From: Astropecten irregularis
Lineage: Eukaryota; Echinodermata; Asteroidea; Paxillosida; Astropectinidae
Length of the DNA stretch: 64,000 nt
NCBI GenBank assembly: GCA_963971285.1
Contig: OZ020255.1
Coordinates: forward strand, 7,750,001 to 7,814,000
Direction of reading: 5' to 3'
Position numbers and translations under genes: made by a program. Positions 12,553-23,138 of this stretch are shown piece by piece (the first letter of the stretch is position 1; each line of letters opens with the position of its first letter). The notes beneath the pieces were generated by a model. The model was not told the origin of the DNA, searched no databases, and saw only the letters and a list, made by a program, of their open reading frames with translations.

Positions 12553-13665
12553 TTAATTTAGGGCGACACAGCTTTCAATGACGATAAGCGCATTGTCGAA
12601 ATCTGCGTTACTCCCGCCAGTCCGACGAATGGCACTGAGATTGATGAACACCGCCCTCACGTGACGCTCAACCACGCCACATCGCAGACCGGCTGGTGGT
12701 CTGGAGTCTGGACTGCACTCCTCGCTCAAAATCCACTGGTCTTGGCCATGAGACTGAAATTAAAAATAATGAAATAACGGTGGCCACTTTGTGACAAAAC
12801 AATGTAAACGCCCCTAGTATTTTTTAACAAATCTGCTCATAGGATTAAAAAAAAAATCTTTTTCAAAGATCAAAATTGCTTTTGGTCAATTGGTTTTTAC
12901 TCTTTTTTCCAATAAATACAAGCATGTCAGACGAAAAAAAGAAGATATTTCAAAGGTGTAATACACCATGGGTGTCGATCCCGGGGGGATGGGGGGATAT
13001 ACCCCCAACCCCCCATATTTGAGGTAGGGGGATGGCGTGTATTATCATCCCCTCAATATTTTGAGGTTGAAAGTCATTTAATACCGACAAAATATCTGAA
13101 GTACCAACAAGATAATGAACAAAAAAACACAGCAAGAACGTTTTTTTTAATGCTCTAAAATGCGACTTTTCGACGTTTTGGTGGTGAAATTAATATTTTT
13201 TTAAAAAGAATAGGCCATAATACATACCCTTGCCAACTGTACCACATCGCCATTGCGTTTACGAGCAAGAATGAGGCTGCGCGTTGAAGATTTTGGCTGG
13301 CAGACCCTGGTGTCAGTGCCCCGGCGTTTACGGGTGGAGTTGGCTGTGTCGTCCGGTACGTCCATGATAATTTCGTCTGTTGGATAATGATCCGTGAACT
13401 GCTGTGGGAAGTTGCGCATTAACTCTCTCTCTTGTCTCATCGTGAGCTTCACGATCGGTCTCTGGTTGGCCTCCTCCCGCAGACGTTCCGGGTTCTGCTC
13501 CAAATCCAAGATGAGGGCTTCGTTGGCGTAAACCTTGTCGATTTGAAACGGTTTGAGTCGGTCGATGGACCCAGTACCGCACTGTGGGCAGCACGTATCG
13601 TGGTCGGCCAGCGCCAAGGACAGTAAAGAAACGACCAGCAAAACTCGCTTCATGTTCATCTCCAT
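12553..13665 (-). CDS. Secreted furin-processed cysteine-rich protein, diverged paralogue (gene 4)
   Basis: Exons 13228-13665 (146 codons) and 12553-12753 (66 codons plus stop), phase 0, GTATGT donor and TTTCAG acceptor; 212 residues. Signal peptide MEMNMKRVLLVVSLLSLALA, CCPQC (25-29), prodomain containing the shared EQNPERLREEANQRPIV, RKRR site (112-115) and a mature region with Cys122 and three further Cys in exon 2 at the spacing of copy 1. Substitutions are spread through the protein, yet Cys, cleavage site, splice sites and frame are kept, which suggests a functional gene. The best-conserved mature segments are VRAVFINLS and GGSNxDFDNA. Function unknown beyond a predicted secreted, processed ligand. 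Confidence 0.8.
12972..13165. mobile_element. Terminal fragment of a hAT-like element
   Basis: Begins CATGGGTGTCGATCCC, followed by G/C runs and an AATGCTCTAAAATGCGACTT segment. The same ordered blocks occur inverted in the fuller copy at 26704-27083. It lies inside the intron of gene 4. Confidence 0.55.
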
Positions 13666-13711
13666 GGCTGTAGATAGAATCATCACAATAGTTTTAGATC
13701 GCTTGCGGGCC

Positions 13712-13720
13712 TATTTTATA
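13712..13720 (-). promoter_or_regulatory. TATA box of gene 4
   Basis: Minus-strand TATAAAATA about 47 bp upstream of the gene 4 ATG, at the place of the TATATAG box of copies 1-3. Shared ATTGTGAT and GCGATCT blocks lie between the box and the start. Confidence 0.6.
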
Positions 13721-13739
13721 TGTGTCTTTGCAGTGAACG

Positions 13740-14797
13740 CTGATGTGTATGTGTAACTGATTATGTGGATTGCTGCCCTATTTATTCGTTATCAATTTAT
13801 AATTATAATGTTTGCGTTTCGTTAGGTGCGCGTGTAGGAATTTTCACCATTATCCTCGTGAATGGTTTAGTCTGCTGACACGACGTGTGAGATGTGTTCC
13901 GACTATGTAATGTTTAGCTAGGTTAATTCACTTTCACTTGTACCTCCTGCGAATACAAATGATCTCGCCCTATGGTATTACTTACCTCCCCAACTAAGTG
14001 GAACAGTCTCATTTGCATAACCCTAACTACATGTAGTTAGGTTTCAGTAGGATTTGAAGCTTTTTTAGTTATAAGGTTTCGCGCTGGTTACTGGTAGTAG
14101 CCGTGCCTTCTGGCAAATCTGGCAAATCGGTCCTTAAAGGGTCTCTGCAATGAGAATATTATGGCTTGAACATGTGCCAATAAAAACAAATGTACATGGG
14201 GATTGTGATTTTACCCACTTCCTCACACTGATTCAGGGTTAAAAAACAGTTGTTTTGGTTTGTATGCTAATTAGCATTTCCATATTCATGAGCAAAACTG
14301 TGATGTCATCTGGGGAACTGAGAGCAGTAACCCAGTTGATTTGTGCACACAAAGTTGCGGTTGTTTTATAGGTTTTCTGACAGACCTTTTCCTCCTCAAT
14401 GGGTTTTATTTTGCCAAATATGCTCCTTTCACTCAACTGGTGGTGTAATTTTTTTTTACCAAACCATTTCTATAGGTCAAGTTTGCCTCTTCATTCTTTA
14501 AGTTTTTTAATTTTTGCTATTGGTTCCCTACATGAGTATGCGTGAAAATCCCCCGTTTTACAAAGCCATTTAAAGGAAAATCAAATGCTGGTTTGAAACC
14601 AAAATAAGACTTGCCATTCATTATTTGTCAGTATATTCTCTGTATGAAGGCAATAAAATAACCTGACTGAAAAAAAGCACTGCATGAACCCTTTAATTAA
14701 TACAAATGCAAATATAAAGTTATTTTGGTCTTAATTAACATGCACAGCTGACACATGTACCAATAATAGTACAGAAACATAATGTAGACATTTTGTG
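13740..14797. other. Intergenic, no gene seen
   Basis: AT-rich sequence upstream of gene 4. Short ORFs are present but none resembles a protein, and no repeat shared with the rest of the window was recognised. Confidence 0.5.
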
Positions 14798-14801
14798 TTA
14801 A

Positions 14802-15067
14802 AGGTAGTATCATACTTTGGTAAGAAACCAAAACAGAAATGTTCACAGATTTACGTTTAACTTACAGGGTATGAAGATGGTGGTTAAAATTACCTTTTAA
14901 AACTTTTTCGTCTGAAATGGTGTACTTATCCAGAAATTAGTAAACCAGTGACCCAAAATCTTTTTGATCTATAGATCAAAAATAAAAGAGAAAAGACTTA
15001 AGACATAGGCCTACTGTGAGCGTTTTTCAATGTTTTCTCAAAAAGTGGGCACCGTATAGGACTGAAA
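14802..15067. mobile_element. R1 MITE, left part (interrupted)
   Basis: Starts after TTAA with AGGTAGTATCATACTTTGG and follows the R1 consensus to GGACTGAAA, where LINE sequence begins. The right part resumes at 16246. Confidence 0.75.
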
Positions 15068-16245
15068 CTACAATGCAAGACCAACTTAATGATTTATCAA
15101 GATGGTGTAAAATAAATGATGTTCTTCCAAAAGCTTCTAAATGCCATTCTATGACTGTAAGCTTCCTAAAACGCAACATTCCAGAATGCTCTAATACCAT
15201 TGATGCAGTATCCTTGAATTCAGTTACTTCTATGAAATTATTAGGTGTTACTGTTCAAAATAACCTGAGATGGGATATTCATGTAGCGGATATTGTGGCC
15301 AAGGCGTCCCGCAAGCTATACACCTTGTGTATCCTTAGAAAATCCAAGGCACCCACGTCTGACATGCTAGCTGTATATGTGTGTTATGTCAGACCCACTC
15401 TGGAGTATGCCTGTCAGGTTTGGCATAGTTCAATTAGCATACAACAGGCCAATGCCATAACAGAACATCCAGAAACGTGCTGTTCGTATCATCCTTGGTC
15501 GTCAATATGACTTGTATACAGGAGCGCTTGGGTTGCTAGGCATCCCTTCCCTAAAATCAAGAAGGGACAACCTGTTGTGCTCATTCGGCAACTCATTACT
15601 TAACTCTGTTAGATTTAGGGATATGCTTCCACCATACAAATCCAGTGTCTCCACTAGAGAATTAAGAGCTAGCACCTCTACTGGACTAGTCATACCAAAG
15701 TGCCGCACTGACAGGTTTAGTAAATCCACCATACCCTCAATTATTCGCATTTTAAATTCATAAATGCCTGGGCAGTTTTTATTTTTTTTATTTTTTTTAT
15801 TGTTACTTAGTTCTTAACTTCTTAATCCAGCAGTAACTTGATTTCTTTTAAATATCTATAGGGTTTATTAGTCGATGTCAACAATACATTTTTATTTTGC
15901 TAATATAATGTAATATCTAGACTATTGTTAATGTTGTGTCCCCTTTTAAAACTTATTTTAGATTGTCTGTATCAATGTGTTTTGTAATTGGCTTTTAACT
16001 ATAGATTTCCCTTTTCGCTTGAATTTTAATGTAACATCAAGTCCATTGTCTTTGTTATGTTTGTCTGTATCCATGTGTGTTGAAAGTCAATTGTCATTCC
16101 TTGGCCTATGTCAGTATTTTAAACGTATTTGTTTAATGTGTCCTTAATGGTTAATTAATTAATTTATTTTTACTGCTGTTCACATGTGCAATTCAGTTTT
16201 TAACTGCCGTATATGTTTTTAATAAAACATTAATAATAATAATAA
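15068..16245 (+). mobile_element. 5'-truncated non-LTR retrotransposon fragment
   Basis: Two adjacent ORF pieces (about 15073-15460 and 15512-15763) read as the C-terminal part of a LINE reverse transcriptase. They show the L-G-V-T-V with D/H-V block, a C-I-L-R-K-S segment, Y-V-R-P-T-L-E-Y-A-C-Q-V-W-H, and the downstream L-L-G-I-P-S-L-K-S-R-R-D-N-L motif. A frameshift near 15450-15480 separates them, so the copy is dead. A long AT-rich 3' region ends in a degenerate AATAATAAT tail, the usual LINE 3' signature. The catalytic YADD region is absent because of the 5' truncation. CR1/L2/Rex-type clades are most likely by the style of this domain. Confidence 0.8.
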
Positions 16246-16327
16246 GATGAATGTTACTGTATCTTTCTTGATATTTTTGCCCATGAATCTGTATTTCTTT
16301 GATAAAAACCAAAGTATGATATTACCT
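16246..16327. mobile_element. R1 MITE, right part (interrupted)
   Basis: Resumes R1 at GATGAATGTTACTGTATC and ends with CCAAAGTATGATATTACCT. About a dozen R1 bases at the junction are missing relative to intact copies. Confidence 0.7.
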
Positions 16328-16367
16328 TTTATCGTGATGGATACAGGCTCATTGCATTCCGACACAG

Positions 16368-18085
16368 CATGGGCGGAAATCCCTCCTCGATCATGGGGGG
16401 GACATCAATTTACACTTCATAAGATAGTAACTTTCAGTATACAGTGCCATGCCTATGGCCTAGCATACGCTTGCATGTGTGGTAGGTGTGCCGATCACGA
16501 GTGTTCTCCAGCTTTTAAAAATAAAACTTAGATATGAGGCTATGCATGGTAGAAGTACAGGTTTTTTGGTAACACCATGTGACACTCTTGTGTGAGTATG
16601 GGGTGGCTGACCGTGGCTCTGAAAAGAGCCGGTGAAGTCGATGTTCCTACCACCAGTGTGCTTAAGTTGCCAGCAAACCGAAATTTTTTTTGTCAAGAAA
16701 TAAAGTTACGGCGTGGGGTCCGGGGCCCGCTTAAGGGCCCCAGGAAAATTTTGATTCTAGATGCTCTGTAGTGCATTTTAAGACAATTCCTGGCCACTTT
16801 CCTCAGACTTTTTTTGCGAAAGTTTAAAAGATTTTAATCAGACTTGCATGGTAGAAGTACATAATATAGGCTTTTGGGTAACACGATGTGACACTCTTGT
16901 GTGAGTACGTTTTTGGTCTGAAAAGAGCTGGATGTTCCGACCAGTATGCTCTGGTCGCTCGCAAACCTATGACTTTTTTAAGGCAAGTAAAGTTACGGCG
17001 TGGGGTTCGGGGCCCGCTTAAGGGCCCCGGGAAAATTTTGATTCTAGATGCTCTGTGGTGCATTCTAAGGCAATTCCCGGCCACTTTTTCCTCAGACTTG
17101 TTTAGCGAAAGTTCTGCGAAAGTTTAGCAATTGTTCTGCCTGAAATGGTGTACTTTATCAAGAAATGAGTAAAACAACGACACAAAACATTTTCGATCTT
17201 AGAAAGATCCTGTGAGGTCGCAGATTTGAATTTAGAAATATGTCTATGGTGAAGCAAAAAATGTAAACCTCAAAATGAGACACATATTTTGAATGAAGAA
17301 AATGCAAATGTTTTGCTTCAGCTGAAGACAATACTTGGGTGAACCAGTTAAGTTTTTAATTGAAGACGCTGTGTTTTATGGGCCTAGGTAGACTTCTATA
17401 CTGTACTCTATTGTACTCAAATTCCTGACTTCCACAGAAAAATCATGAGAACTTTACATTCATTACAAACGTAATGACAGATGACAAATAATAAATATAA
17501 ATGTACCTTAATATTTCCAAATATGGCACCTTGTGTTTTGTTATGGATGTACGAGAATTCTTCGGAAATATAGTTTGAATAAAGCAACCTCATTCAAAAC
17601 GCAGTATCATGTGAAGAATAACTGAAGAAGTTTCGCGAAACTCCGACGACGAACGAGATTAAATCCGTCATGAGTCAGTGGAAAATCGATGGATTTGAGC
17701 ATGGTACTCTATGGAAAAAAACGGTTTTAAGTGGATCGATTCGAACGGGAGATGCCTAACCAGATTTATATATACAAAAATGTATACGTATGCAGACTGT
17801 ATGCGGTTAAAGTCGATTTCAGTGCAGTAAACGTTACGTGTATGTATGCGGGCCGGCCATGCAGGGGCATCTCAACTGCACGTCGTCGATTTGAGTCGCA
17901 TGGCAAACACGACAGTTCACAAAATTCGCCCATGGGAATGAGCAAGCGGTCAGTGCGCAGTCGACAAAAAAGTTGCTCATGGTAAAGGGTTAAAACATGG
18001 AGGGGACAATCGACATTATGTCCCCCACTTCCAAAATCATGGGGGGGACGTGTCCCCCCTGTCCCCCCCGGGATTTCCGCCCATG
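16368..18085. mobile_element. hAT-like non-autonomous DNA transposon, 1.7 kb
   Basis: Terminal inverted repeats CATGGGCGGAAATCCC and GGGATTTCCGCCCATG are flanked by a perfect 8-bp direct repeat CGACACAG (16360-16367 and 18086-18093). An 8-bp duplication with a CA-starting TIR fits the hAT superfamily. G-rich and C-rich runs lie just inside the ends. No transposase ORF is visible, so it is non-autonomous. The interior includes an imperfect tandem duplication (16545-16812 and 16848-17100). Confidence 0.8.
16545..17100. repeat. Imperfect two-copy tandem duplication inside the hAT-like element
   Basis: Two ~260-bp segments share ordered blocks such as GTGACACTCTTGTGTGAGTA, AAAGTTACGGCGTGGGG, GGGCCCGCTTAAGGGCCCC and TTTTGATTCTAGATGCTCTG. 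They are clearly diverged, so the duplication is old. Confidence 0.7.
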
Positions 18086-18401
18086 CGACACAGTCATCAT
18101 ATGAACTAAACCTTCTTCTCCTAAGGCCTAGGCTATACGCCGTGCTAATGCCGTGCCGAATAGCGGTATCGCGGGAGACCCTGTCGAGCCAAAGAGCTTG
18201 CCGAGCCAAATTCACACTAAATGCCGTGCTATTGCCGTGCCAAACTTGAAAATGTAAAAACATTAGAGTTCGACACGACAGTAGCACGATAGGTCTTAAA
18301 TATAATGTAGACGATACAGGTTTTATAGGTGCAGACAAGTCAACAATGTCCTATTATCATGCAAGATAGACACATTGAATCAAGAAACCATAAAAAGATT
18401 A

Positions 18402-18525
18402 TTAAACGACAACAACAACGACGACAACAACAACAAATGACAACAACAACAAACAAACAAACGACAACAAACGAATACAACAACAAAACATCAATGACAG
18501 CAACAACAAATGAAACAACAACTGG
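18402..18525. repeat. Old CAA-rich minisatellite with conserved flank
   Basis: A short diverged CAA/CGA array followed by TCTCGGATGGATT, CAATTTATACGCAATAAT-like and CAATATTGTGCACATGCA blocks in the same order as in units 1-3. It lies 3' of gene 5 and shows that gene 5 belongs to an older round of the same duplication. Confidence 0.75.
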
Positions 18526-18726
18526 AGGTCTCGGATGGATTCTGTGGCCGATGTTATTCGGGTCTGCATTTCTATAACAATATTCAACAATCACATGCAA
18601 TAATTTATACGCAATAATGATTGTCACAGTTGATGCCGTTAATATTCTCTTTTTCCAAAAGGCAATTTAGTCCGATTATAATCAAACAATATTGTGCACA
18701 TGCAGTGCTGTTTATTATTATGATCA

Positions 18727-18774
18727 GGTCTCCTGATGAGGACTATAGAGCAGTCTAGTCGAAACGTTGAGACC
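18727..18774 (+). ncRNA. Hammerhead-ribozyme-like motif
   Basis: GGTCTC (18727-18732) pairs with GAGACC (18769-18774). Between them are the canonical core CTGATGA (18733-18739), a hairpin GACTA/TAGTC (18741-18760) and GAAAC (18761-18765), followed by GTT as a possible cleavage triplet. The third stem would be only ACGT with no loop, which is self-complementary, so a single molecule may not fold but a dimer could. Hammerhead motifs of this minimal kind are known from Penelope-like elements and satellites. Activity is not established. Confidence 0.45.
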
Positions 18775-18800
18775 TTAATTTCGAGAAGTGCGAACGATAT

Positions 18801-19200
18801 ACAGGGTGTCCCAGAAAAAAACGCAACACTGTGTCGGGACCCATTATGTTAAAATTAAACAGTTTATCACTTTAAGATTCAAATATGTGATAGAGCCATG
18901 TCTTGGCTATCACCATGTAGAATTTTGGCATATTGGAGCTGAAATTTGCGAAAATATGATCAATTGAAAGAGTACTCCTTAAAAACAAATTTGCAAGAAT
19001 AACAGGTTTTTGAGGTTGGGTAATGCAGTCTTAGTTTTTTCACTCAAATTCAGTCCAATTTTGCTCAAATTCTACATGATGATAGCCAAGACATAGCTGT
19101 ATTACATATGTGAATCTTGAAGTGATTAACAGTTTAATTTTTATAAAATAGTTCTCGACACGAGTGTTGCGGGTTTTTTTTGGGGGGGGGGAACACCCTG
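18801..19200. mobile_element. Tc1/mariner-like MITE
   Basis: A 400-bp element with ends ACAGGGTGTCCC and a matching AACACCCTGT, flanked by TA. An inner TIR pair GTGTCGGGA / CGACACGAGTGTTGCG is also visible. It is inserted downstream of the hammerhead-like motif, inside sequence absent from the younger tandem units. Confidence 0.6.
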
Positions 19201-19618
19201 TAGAAGTGCGAAAGTACGAACGATTATTAGGCAAACCGATCCTCATGATCATTACTGTTTGGGGCATATTTGTAAATAGACCTTCATCTGCATTTATTTT
19301 TTGGGGGGGCCGGCAAAAGCCAAAGAATGAAGTTACCTTTAACTCAACTCTTTTCTGACAAGCTCGAAGTATTAAGTTGCTTCATTAATTTTTGAGGGCG
19401 ACACAGATTTCAATGATGATATTCGCATTGTCGAAATCTATGTTATTCCCGCCAGTCTCAAGAATGCCTTTGAGATTGACGAACGCCGCCCCAACGTGAC
19501 GCTGAACCACGCCACACCGCTGACCGGCTGGTGGTCTGGAGTCCGGGCTGCATTCCTCCTTCAAAATCCACAGTTGTTCGTCTTGGCCTTCAGGCTGAAA
19601 ATGAAATAACGGTGCATG

Positions 19619-19760
19619 CCATAGAGCTATATTAAAATTACTAGAGCGCTAGCTTCGTGTAAAAAGTGATGCCTGCTGGGCGCATCCATGTTTGTGCACA
19701 AACCTATGGAAAGCCATAGAGTTAAATAAAAAACTAGAGTGTGCACTCTGCGCGTGTTGC
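19619..19760. mobile_element. Partial copy of the 42991-43468 foldback family
   Basis: Starts CCATAGAGCTATATTAAAAT and shares the CCTGCTGGGCGCATCCATG and TTTGTGCACAAACCTATGG blocks with the complete element in the eEF1B gene. Confidence 0.6.
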
Positions 19761-19876
19761 TCGAACCATGGCCAGCGCCATTGCATTAAGGAAACAAGGG
19801 AAAACGCGCGCGTCCCGTTTCAAATTGTGCGTACATATTCTTACCCCGTTTTGGTGGTGAAATTGATAATTATTAA

Positions 19877-20239
19877 AGGTAGTATCATACTTTGGTAAGA
19901 AACCAAAACACAAAATGTTCGCAGATTTACGTATAACTTACAGGGTATGAAGACGGTGGTGGTAGAAACATACCGTTACAATTTTTCCGCCTAAAATGGT
20001 GTATTTATCCAGAAATTAGTAAAACAACGACCGAAAATCTGTTTGATCTTTTAAAAGATCAAAAATAAAAGAGAAAAGACTTAAGGAATACTGTGGCAGC
20101 TTTTCATTGTTTTCTCAAAAAGTGGGCACCGTATATGGGACTGAAATTTCCGCAGATGACTGTATTAACTGTATATGTCCTGATATGTTTGCCCACGAAT
20201 CTGTATTTCTTTAATAAAAACCAAAGTATGATACTACCT
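19877..20239. mobile_element. R1 MITE
   Basis: Complete 363-bp copy, both 20-bp termini present, TTAA on each side (19873-19876 and 20240-20243). It lies in the intron of gene 5. Confidence 0.8.
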
Positions 20240-20738
20240 TTAAAAAAGGAATAGGCCATAGTATAATATGTACATACCCTTGCCGTCGTCTGTACCACTT
20301 GCCCATTGATTGTACGAGCAAGAATGAGGGTGCGTGTTGACGATTCTGGCTGGCAGACCCTGGCGTCAGTGTCATGGGGTTGAAAGTTGGAGTTGGCCGC
20401 TGTGTCCATTTCGTCCACGGTGGTCATTCCATCTGTTAGGTAGGCCTCCTCGAACGCTCCCGGATCAGCATCCGTGAACTGCTGTGGGAAGTTGCTCATC
20501 AACTCTCTCTCTTGGGTGTCCGTGAGCTTCACGATCGGTCTCTGGTTGTTGGCCTCCTCCCGCAGACGTTCCGGGTTCTGCTCCAAATCAGCGATGAACT
20601 CTTTGTTGGCGGTGACTTGAGACGGTTTGAGTCGGTCGATGGACCCAGTACCGCACTTTGGGCAGCTCTTATCTGTGGTTGAAATGTGGTAGGCCAGCGC
20701 CAAGGAGCAAGGACAGTAAAGAAATTACCAGCAATTAA

Positions 20739-21098
20739 AGGTAGTATCATATTTGGTTTTTGTCTAAAAAGTACAGATTCATGAGCAGAAATATCAAGGA
20801 AGATACAGTCGCAGCCATCTGTGAAAATTTCAGTCCCATACGGTGTCTACTTAATTTTTTAGAAAATCGTGAAAAACGGCCACAGTATTTTTTAAGTCTT
20901 TCATCTTTTATTTTTGATTTTTTGAAAGATCAAAAAGATTTTCGGTCGTTGTTTTACTCATTTCTGGATAAATACACCATTTCAGGCGGACAATTTTTAA
21001 CGGTAGGTTTCTACCAGCACCATCTTCATACCCTGAAAGTTATACGTAAATCTGTGAACATTTCTGTTTTGGTTTCTTACTAAAGTATGATGCTACCT
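20739..21098. mobile_element. R1 MITE at the broken 5' end of gene 5
   Basis: Complete 360-bp copy flanked by TTAA. Its left boundary lies inside the former signal-peptide coding sequence of gene 5. Its right TTAA is shared with an R2 element. Confidence 0.8.
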
Positions 21099-21102
21099 TT
21101 AA

Positions 21103-21402
21103 AGGTACAATACATTATCAGTAAAGGTCACAGGACAGCACTCATACTTTGTCTGATCAAACATGTACATGAAATAATAAACCTGTGAAAATTTGATCTC
21201 AATTGGACATCTGAGACACGACTATAGCGAAAACCAGACTCAAATTTTTTTTTATAAAACATGAAGAATGGTTTTGATCTTACTCCGTGATCAAAACTGT
21301 TTACGGTCTTTGTTTCACTAATTTCTGGATAAACACAGCATTTCAGGTGGAAATATTTTAACGCTATGTTTCTACCAGCACCATCTTCATACCTTGACAG
21401 CT
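21103..21402. mobile_element. R2 MITE copy
   Basis: Begins AGGTACAATACATTATCAGT directly after the TTAA that ends R1, and follows R2 to the TCTACCAGCACCATCTTCAT block. The right terminus is missing. Confidence 0.6.
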
Positions 21403-21439
21403 TGAGTGAAAGGGGAATAACTAAAACAAATCAAGTGAG

Positions 21440-21654
21440 GGTGTCCTTTATGTTTGTTCCAAAAAATCGTTCGGACGAACGATCTTTGGAAAAGACATCA
21501 CTAAATCTTGATTTCCTTGAAAAACCCAGCATCTGATGAACCGAGATTTCCCATGGTGACTGTTTGCACTGTTTATGAACTGTTGATTCCATATTCTGTC
21601 GCAAATTTAATATTTTTTTTTTGAGGCCTTGCAAATCCTGTATGTTCCCTTTAA
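21440..21654. mobile_element. R2-related half-element, inverted
   Basis: Matches, in reverse, the left half of the element at 63525-63896, including the palindrome ATCGTTCGKMCGAACGAT and a T/A homopolymer next to GAGGCCTTG. It ends at CCCTTTAA. Confidence 0.55.
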
Positions 21655-21984
21655 ATTCTAGCATGCAGTGCATGCAGGGAACCACTGGGTTATTGAAGCA
21701 ATGGGTGCGTTCGTTAAACTTCCACGAGTCGACACTTTCTTAGTGTAAATAATTCCCCCTCTTTTCTCACATTCAGTGTAACACACACATAATATACGCG
21801 TGAATTCTATATAGGAACGCTACACAGTGTTGCTTTATTCATGCATGTCAGCATAAGTACATTATAATGACGTCAAATAATTATATACATATCATTAGAG
21901 GTAATGATGATAATAATTCATGTTATTCTGAATTTATTCTGGGCACACATCTGTCCAAAGACACTCGTGGCGCACATAATTATT

Positions 21985-22272
21985 ATTATCCCTGGTCATT
22001 GGGCCATAATTTACATTCCTGAAACCATCTCAACTCCCTGAGGAGTATACAGCCCCGGCTACTGTATTCAGTGCACAGAGGCTAATCAAACCACCATCTA
22101 TACCCTCACAGGTACCCATTTACACCTGGGTGAAGAGGAGCAATATGTGACAAAGCGTCTTGCCCAAGGACGCAAGCACCATCAACCCACGGCTGGATTC
22201 GAACCCACATTCTGTAGATTGACCACAAGGCTTTGAGTACGACACACCAGACCACTAGGCCACGGCACTCCA
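21985..22272 (-). mobile_element. tRNA-derived SINE
   Basis: On the minus strand the head has A- and B-box-like sequence (reverse complement of GGATTCGAACCCA near 22196), then the body with GGTACCCATTTACACCTGGG and GTCTTGCCCAAGGACGCAAG on the plus strand, and an AT-repeat tail near 21985. The body recurs at 57150-57362. Confidence 0.65.
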
Positions 22273-22274
22273 CA

Positions 22275-22517
22275 AGGTAATATCATACAGAATTGTTAAA
22301 AATATTTCATAGGAGTTTTGATCTTCCTGTGATCAAAATTGGTTGCCATTTTTGTCACTGGTTTTTCCCTTTTCTGGATGAATACATCATTTCAGGCAGA
22401 ACAATAATTGTAACAGTATGCTTCTACTATCACCATCTTTATAGCCTGTAGATTATAATAGGTAAATCTGGGTATAATTATTTCGTTTCTGTATGCTACA
22501 AAAGTATGATAGTACCT
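22275..22517. mobile_element. Diverged, shortened R1 MITE
   Basis: Ends AGGTAATATCATAC and AAAGTATGATAGTACCT with TTAA on the right. The interior is reduced but keeps GATCTTCCTGTGATC in place of the R1 central hairpin. Confidence 0.6.
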
Positions 22518-22718
22518 TTAACCAAAGATTTGTATACAGCTCCATTGTATTAAAGCAATAATATGGTCGACAGGCCTTTTTTGAAACGACGACTTTGGCT
22601 AGGGTAAGGATTTGGCTTTGGCTCCAGCGTGATCATTCTATTTCGAATCTTGGAACTGAGTTCTCACTATCAGACGTGGCCCTTAGCCCAAGCCCTAGCC
22701 CAAGCCCAAGCCCAAGCC

Positions 22719-22860
22719 TGGGGTCGATTTCACGAAGCCCTGCGATTGATCTGAACTCGAGTTACGAAGGATAACCCATTATATCCAACCTAGGGCTGCA
22801 ATGCATCATAAGTCCTATGATTGATAGTAAGATACGATGAGTTTGTTGAAATCGACCCCA
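22719..22860. mobile_element. Foldback MITE of the GGGGYCGATTTC-ended group
   Basis: Ends GGGGTCGATTTCACGAA and TTGAAATCGACCCC are inverted repeats. The interior shares ACTCGAGTTACGAAGGATAA and CCTAGGGCTGCAATGCA with 42424-42620. Confidence 0.65.
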
Positions 22861-23138
22861 GGCTTGGTTACATGGTATTCATTCCCTACGGCAAATGCAT
22901 GTCGGTCATCTTCAAATCAAGCGGCTGTTTCATGTTCATCCTGGGTAATAGCTATTTTCAGAAAAAAAAGGTTCACAAAGATTAATCCAATGGCCAATAT
23001 TTACAGTATAGGAAAATAGGCTTATAATGTTTGATTGTTTAGATTATAACTTGTAGCGATGCTAGACAATAATATTAGGCCTGTACAAAATAATAAGACT
23101 TCAATGTAATGATCATAAAATAGTTATGAGCTTTTCTA

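Larger units (their letters stand above)
19385..20703 (-). pseudogene. Decayed paralogue of the secreted furin-processed family (gene 5)
   Basis: Exon 2 (19385-19594) is intact with a TTTCAG acceptor and a full C-terminal domain (Cys kept, ends CVALKN). Exon 1 (20278 to about 20703) keeps the GTATGT donor and a continuous reading frame from SCPKC to the mature region. The start codon and signal-peptide N-terminus are gone, replaced by the R1 MITE at 20739. A 7-bp tandem duplication shifts the residual signal-peptide frame, and an in-frame stop lies just upstream. The furin site is also lost: where copies 1-4 have RKRR this gene has FQPHD. The first Cys of CCPxC is Ser. A pseudogene is most likely, although the mature domain has no stop codons. 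Its 683-bp intron holds another R1 copy. Confidence 0.75.
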
